Shown one piece after another: positions 63,318 through 64,000 of a stretch of DNA of 64,000 nucleotides. This stretch comes from Minwuia sp048007105 (GTDB lineage Bacteria; Pseudomonadota; Alphaproteobacteria; Minwuiales; Minwuiaceae). How positions within the stretch are numbered: position 1 is the first letter of the stretch; every line of letters begins with the position of its first letter. The notes beneath the pieces are model-generated. The model saw nothing but the letters and a program-made list of their open reading frames with translations. It had not been told where the DNA came from and searched no databases. Both the position numbers and the translations under genes were made by a program. The DNA lies in the NCBI RefSeq assembly GCF_048007105.1, contig NZ_CP180352.1, positions 3,224,001 to 3,288,000 on the forward strand, in the 5' to 3' direction.

Positions 63318-64000
63318 ATGGCTGCCGTGCAAGAGGCATCGGCGTCACGTGACGTCATTCTAGAGGTCGAGGGCGTGTCCAAATACTTCGGCGGCGTGCG
63401 CGCCGTCGCGGACGTGTCGATCGATGTGCCGAAGGGCTCGATCTTCTCGATCATCGGACCGAACGGCGCGGGCAAGACGTCGCTGGTCAACATGATCAGC
63501 GGCTTCTACACCCCCGACACCGGAAGCATCACCTATCAGGGACGGCGCATCAACGACCTGCGCCCGAACGAGCGCGCCGAAATCGGTATCGCCCGGACGT
63601 TCCAGAACATCGCCCTCTTCAGGGGGCTGAATGTGCTGGAGAACCTGATGCTCGGCCGGCATGTCCGGATGAAGGCGGGCGTGCTGTCTTCCTTCCTCTA
63701 CTGGGGACCGGCGCAGAAGGAAGAGATCCGGCATCGCGTCCGCTGCGAGGAGATCATCGACTTTCTGAAGCTGAACGATCTGCGCAAGCAGTCGACGGGC
63801 GCGCTGGCCTACGGTTTCCAGAAGCGGGTCGAGCTGGGCCGGGCGCTTGCGCTCGAACCTGAACTGCTGCTGCTCGACGAGCCGATGGCGGGCATGAACC
63901 AGGAAGAGAAAGAAGACATGGCCCGTTATGTCCTCGACGTGAACGAGGAGCTGGGCACAACGATCATCCTGATCGAGCACGACATGGGCGTTGTCATGGA
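63318..64000 (+). CDS. LivG-type ABC transporter ATPase, cut by the right edge
   Basis: The first 227 residues are visible and the frame is still open at 64000. Walker A GPNGAGKTS near residue 52, Q-loop FQNIALFRGLNVLENLM, a modified signature LAYGFQKRVELGRAL (classic LSYGQQ changed), Walker B LLLLDEPMAGMN and H-loop IEHDMG. GLNVLENLMLGRH and the MAGMN ending of Walker B are typical of branched-chain amino acid / urea uptake ATPases (LivG/UrtD), so an amino acid or related importer operon probably continues to the right. ATG 63318 follows GGGGAGG; an in-frame ATG four codons earlier overlaps that site. Confidence 0.9.
   Translation, partial: MAAVQEASASRDVILEVEGVSKYFGGVRAVADVSIDVPKGSIFSIIGPNGAGKTSLVNMISGFYTPDTGSITYQGRRINDLRPNERAEIGIARTFQNIALFRGLNVLENLMLGRHVRMKAGVLSSFLYWGPAQKEEIRHRVRCEEIIDFLKLNDLRKQSTGALAYGFQKRVELGRALALEPELLLLDEPMAGMNQEEKEDMARYVLDVNEELGTTIILIEHDMGVVM

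Overview
The window is 64 kb of high-GC, gene-dense DNA that looks like the chromosome of a free-living alphaproteobacterium, probably Rhodospirillales or a close relative. The support is indirect: a PodJ-like Sel1/peptidoglycan-binding protein, the TauE plus TIGR02186 pair, a PAS_5 protein, an SdhE-type assembly factor, DapD of the succinylase pathway, and an encapsulin-type ferritin (EncFtn) like that of Rhodospirillum. I saw no rRNA, tRNA, CRISPR array, prophage or insertion sequence. Four otherwise intact genes carry single-base indels (five in all) in G/C-rich runs. These look more like consensus errors than real pseudogenes, so the assembly is probably imperfect at GC runs.

Layout. Bases 1-3970 (minus) hold the N-terminal 1,323 residues of a giant RTX calcium-binding protein that runs off the left edge. 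Bases 4.3-14.2 kb hold a PodJ-like polarity protein, a TauE/SafE exporter with its TIGR02186 partner, a LysE/ArgO exporter, a DUF2889 protein, dapD, two convergent PNPOx-fold proteins and a small lipoprotein. They end with a DUF3012 lipoprotein/TPR/ChaN operon. Bases 14.2-20.7 kb hold an MFS transporter with an EncFtn-type ferritin, an agmatinase-family gene, a kinase-fold/ATPase fusion, and ackA with a phosphate acyltransferase. Bases 20.9-31.4 kb hold four lipoprotein genes (one an M48 protease), a PAS protein, two ABC-F proteins separated by a nested palindromic repeat, a TRIC-like channel and methylmalonyl-CoA mutase.

The most interesting part is 32.1-50.2 kb. Eleven tightly packed minus-strand genes appear to form one operon: a membrane-anchored vWA protein, SrfA, SrfB (actin/Hsp70-fold ATPase), SrfC (P-loop GTPase), a membrane-anchored Sel1 protein, a periplasmic vWA protein, a MacB-like ABC ATPase and permease, an FGE/SUMF1-fold protein lacking the active-site cysteines, and two coiled-coil lipoproteins. 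A membrane-anchored trypsin-like protease is transcribed divergently from its head. Srf proteins carry a virulence-factor label from Salmonella but have no settled biochemical role. The added components suggest a cell-envelope machine with NTPase, ABC-transporter and adhesive or scaffold parts spanning cytoplasm to outer membrane. At the tail of this operon a small protein gene is preceded by a textbook sigma-54 promoter.

Bases 50.2-64 kb return to mostly housekeeping functions. There is a lone receiver protein with a perfect 20-bp palindrome upstream, an SDR, a FrnE-like DsbA protein, mfd-sdhE with divergent recG, and a DUF502 membrane protein. A type III polyketide synthase with a methyltransferase follows (probably alkylresorcinol/alkylpyrone lipids), then a four-PAS histidine kinase and the start of a LivG-type ABC ATPase cut by the right edge.
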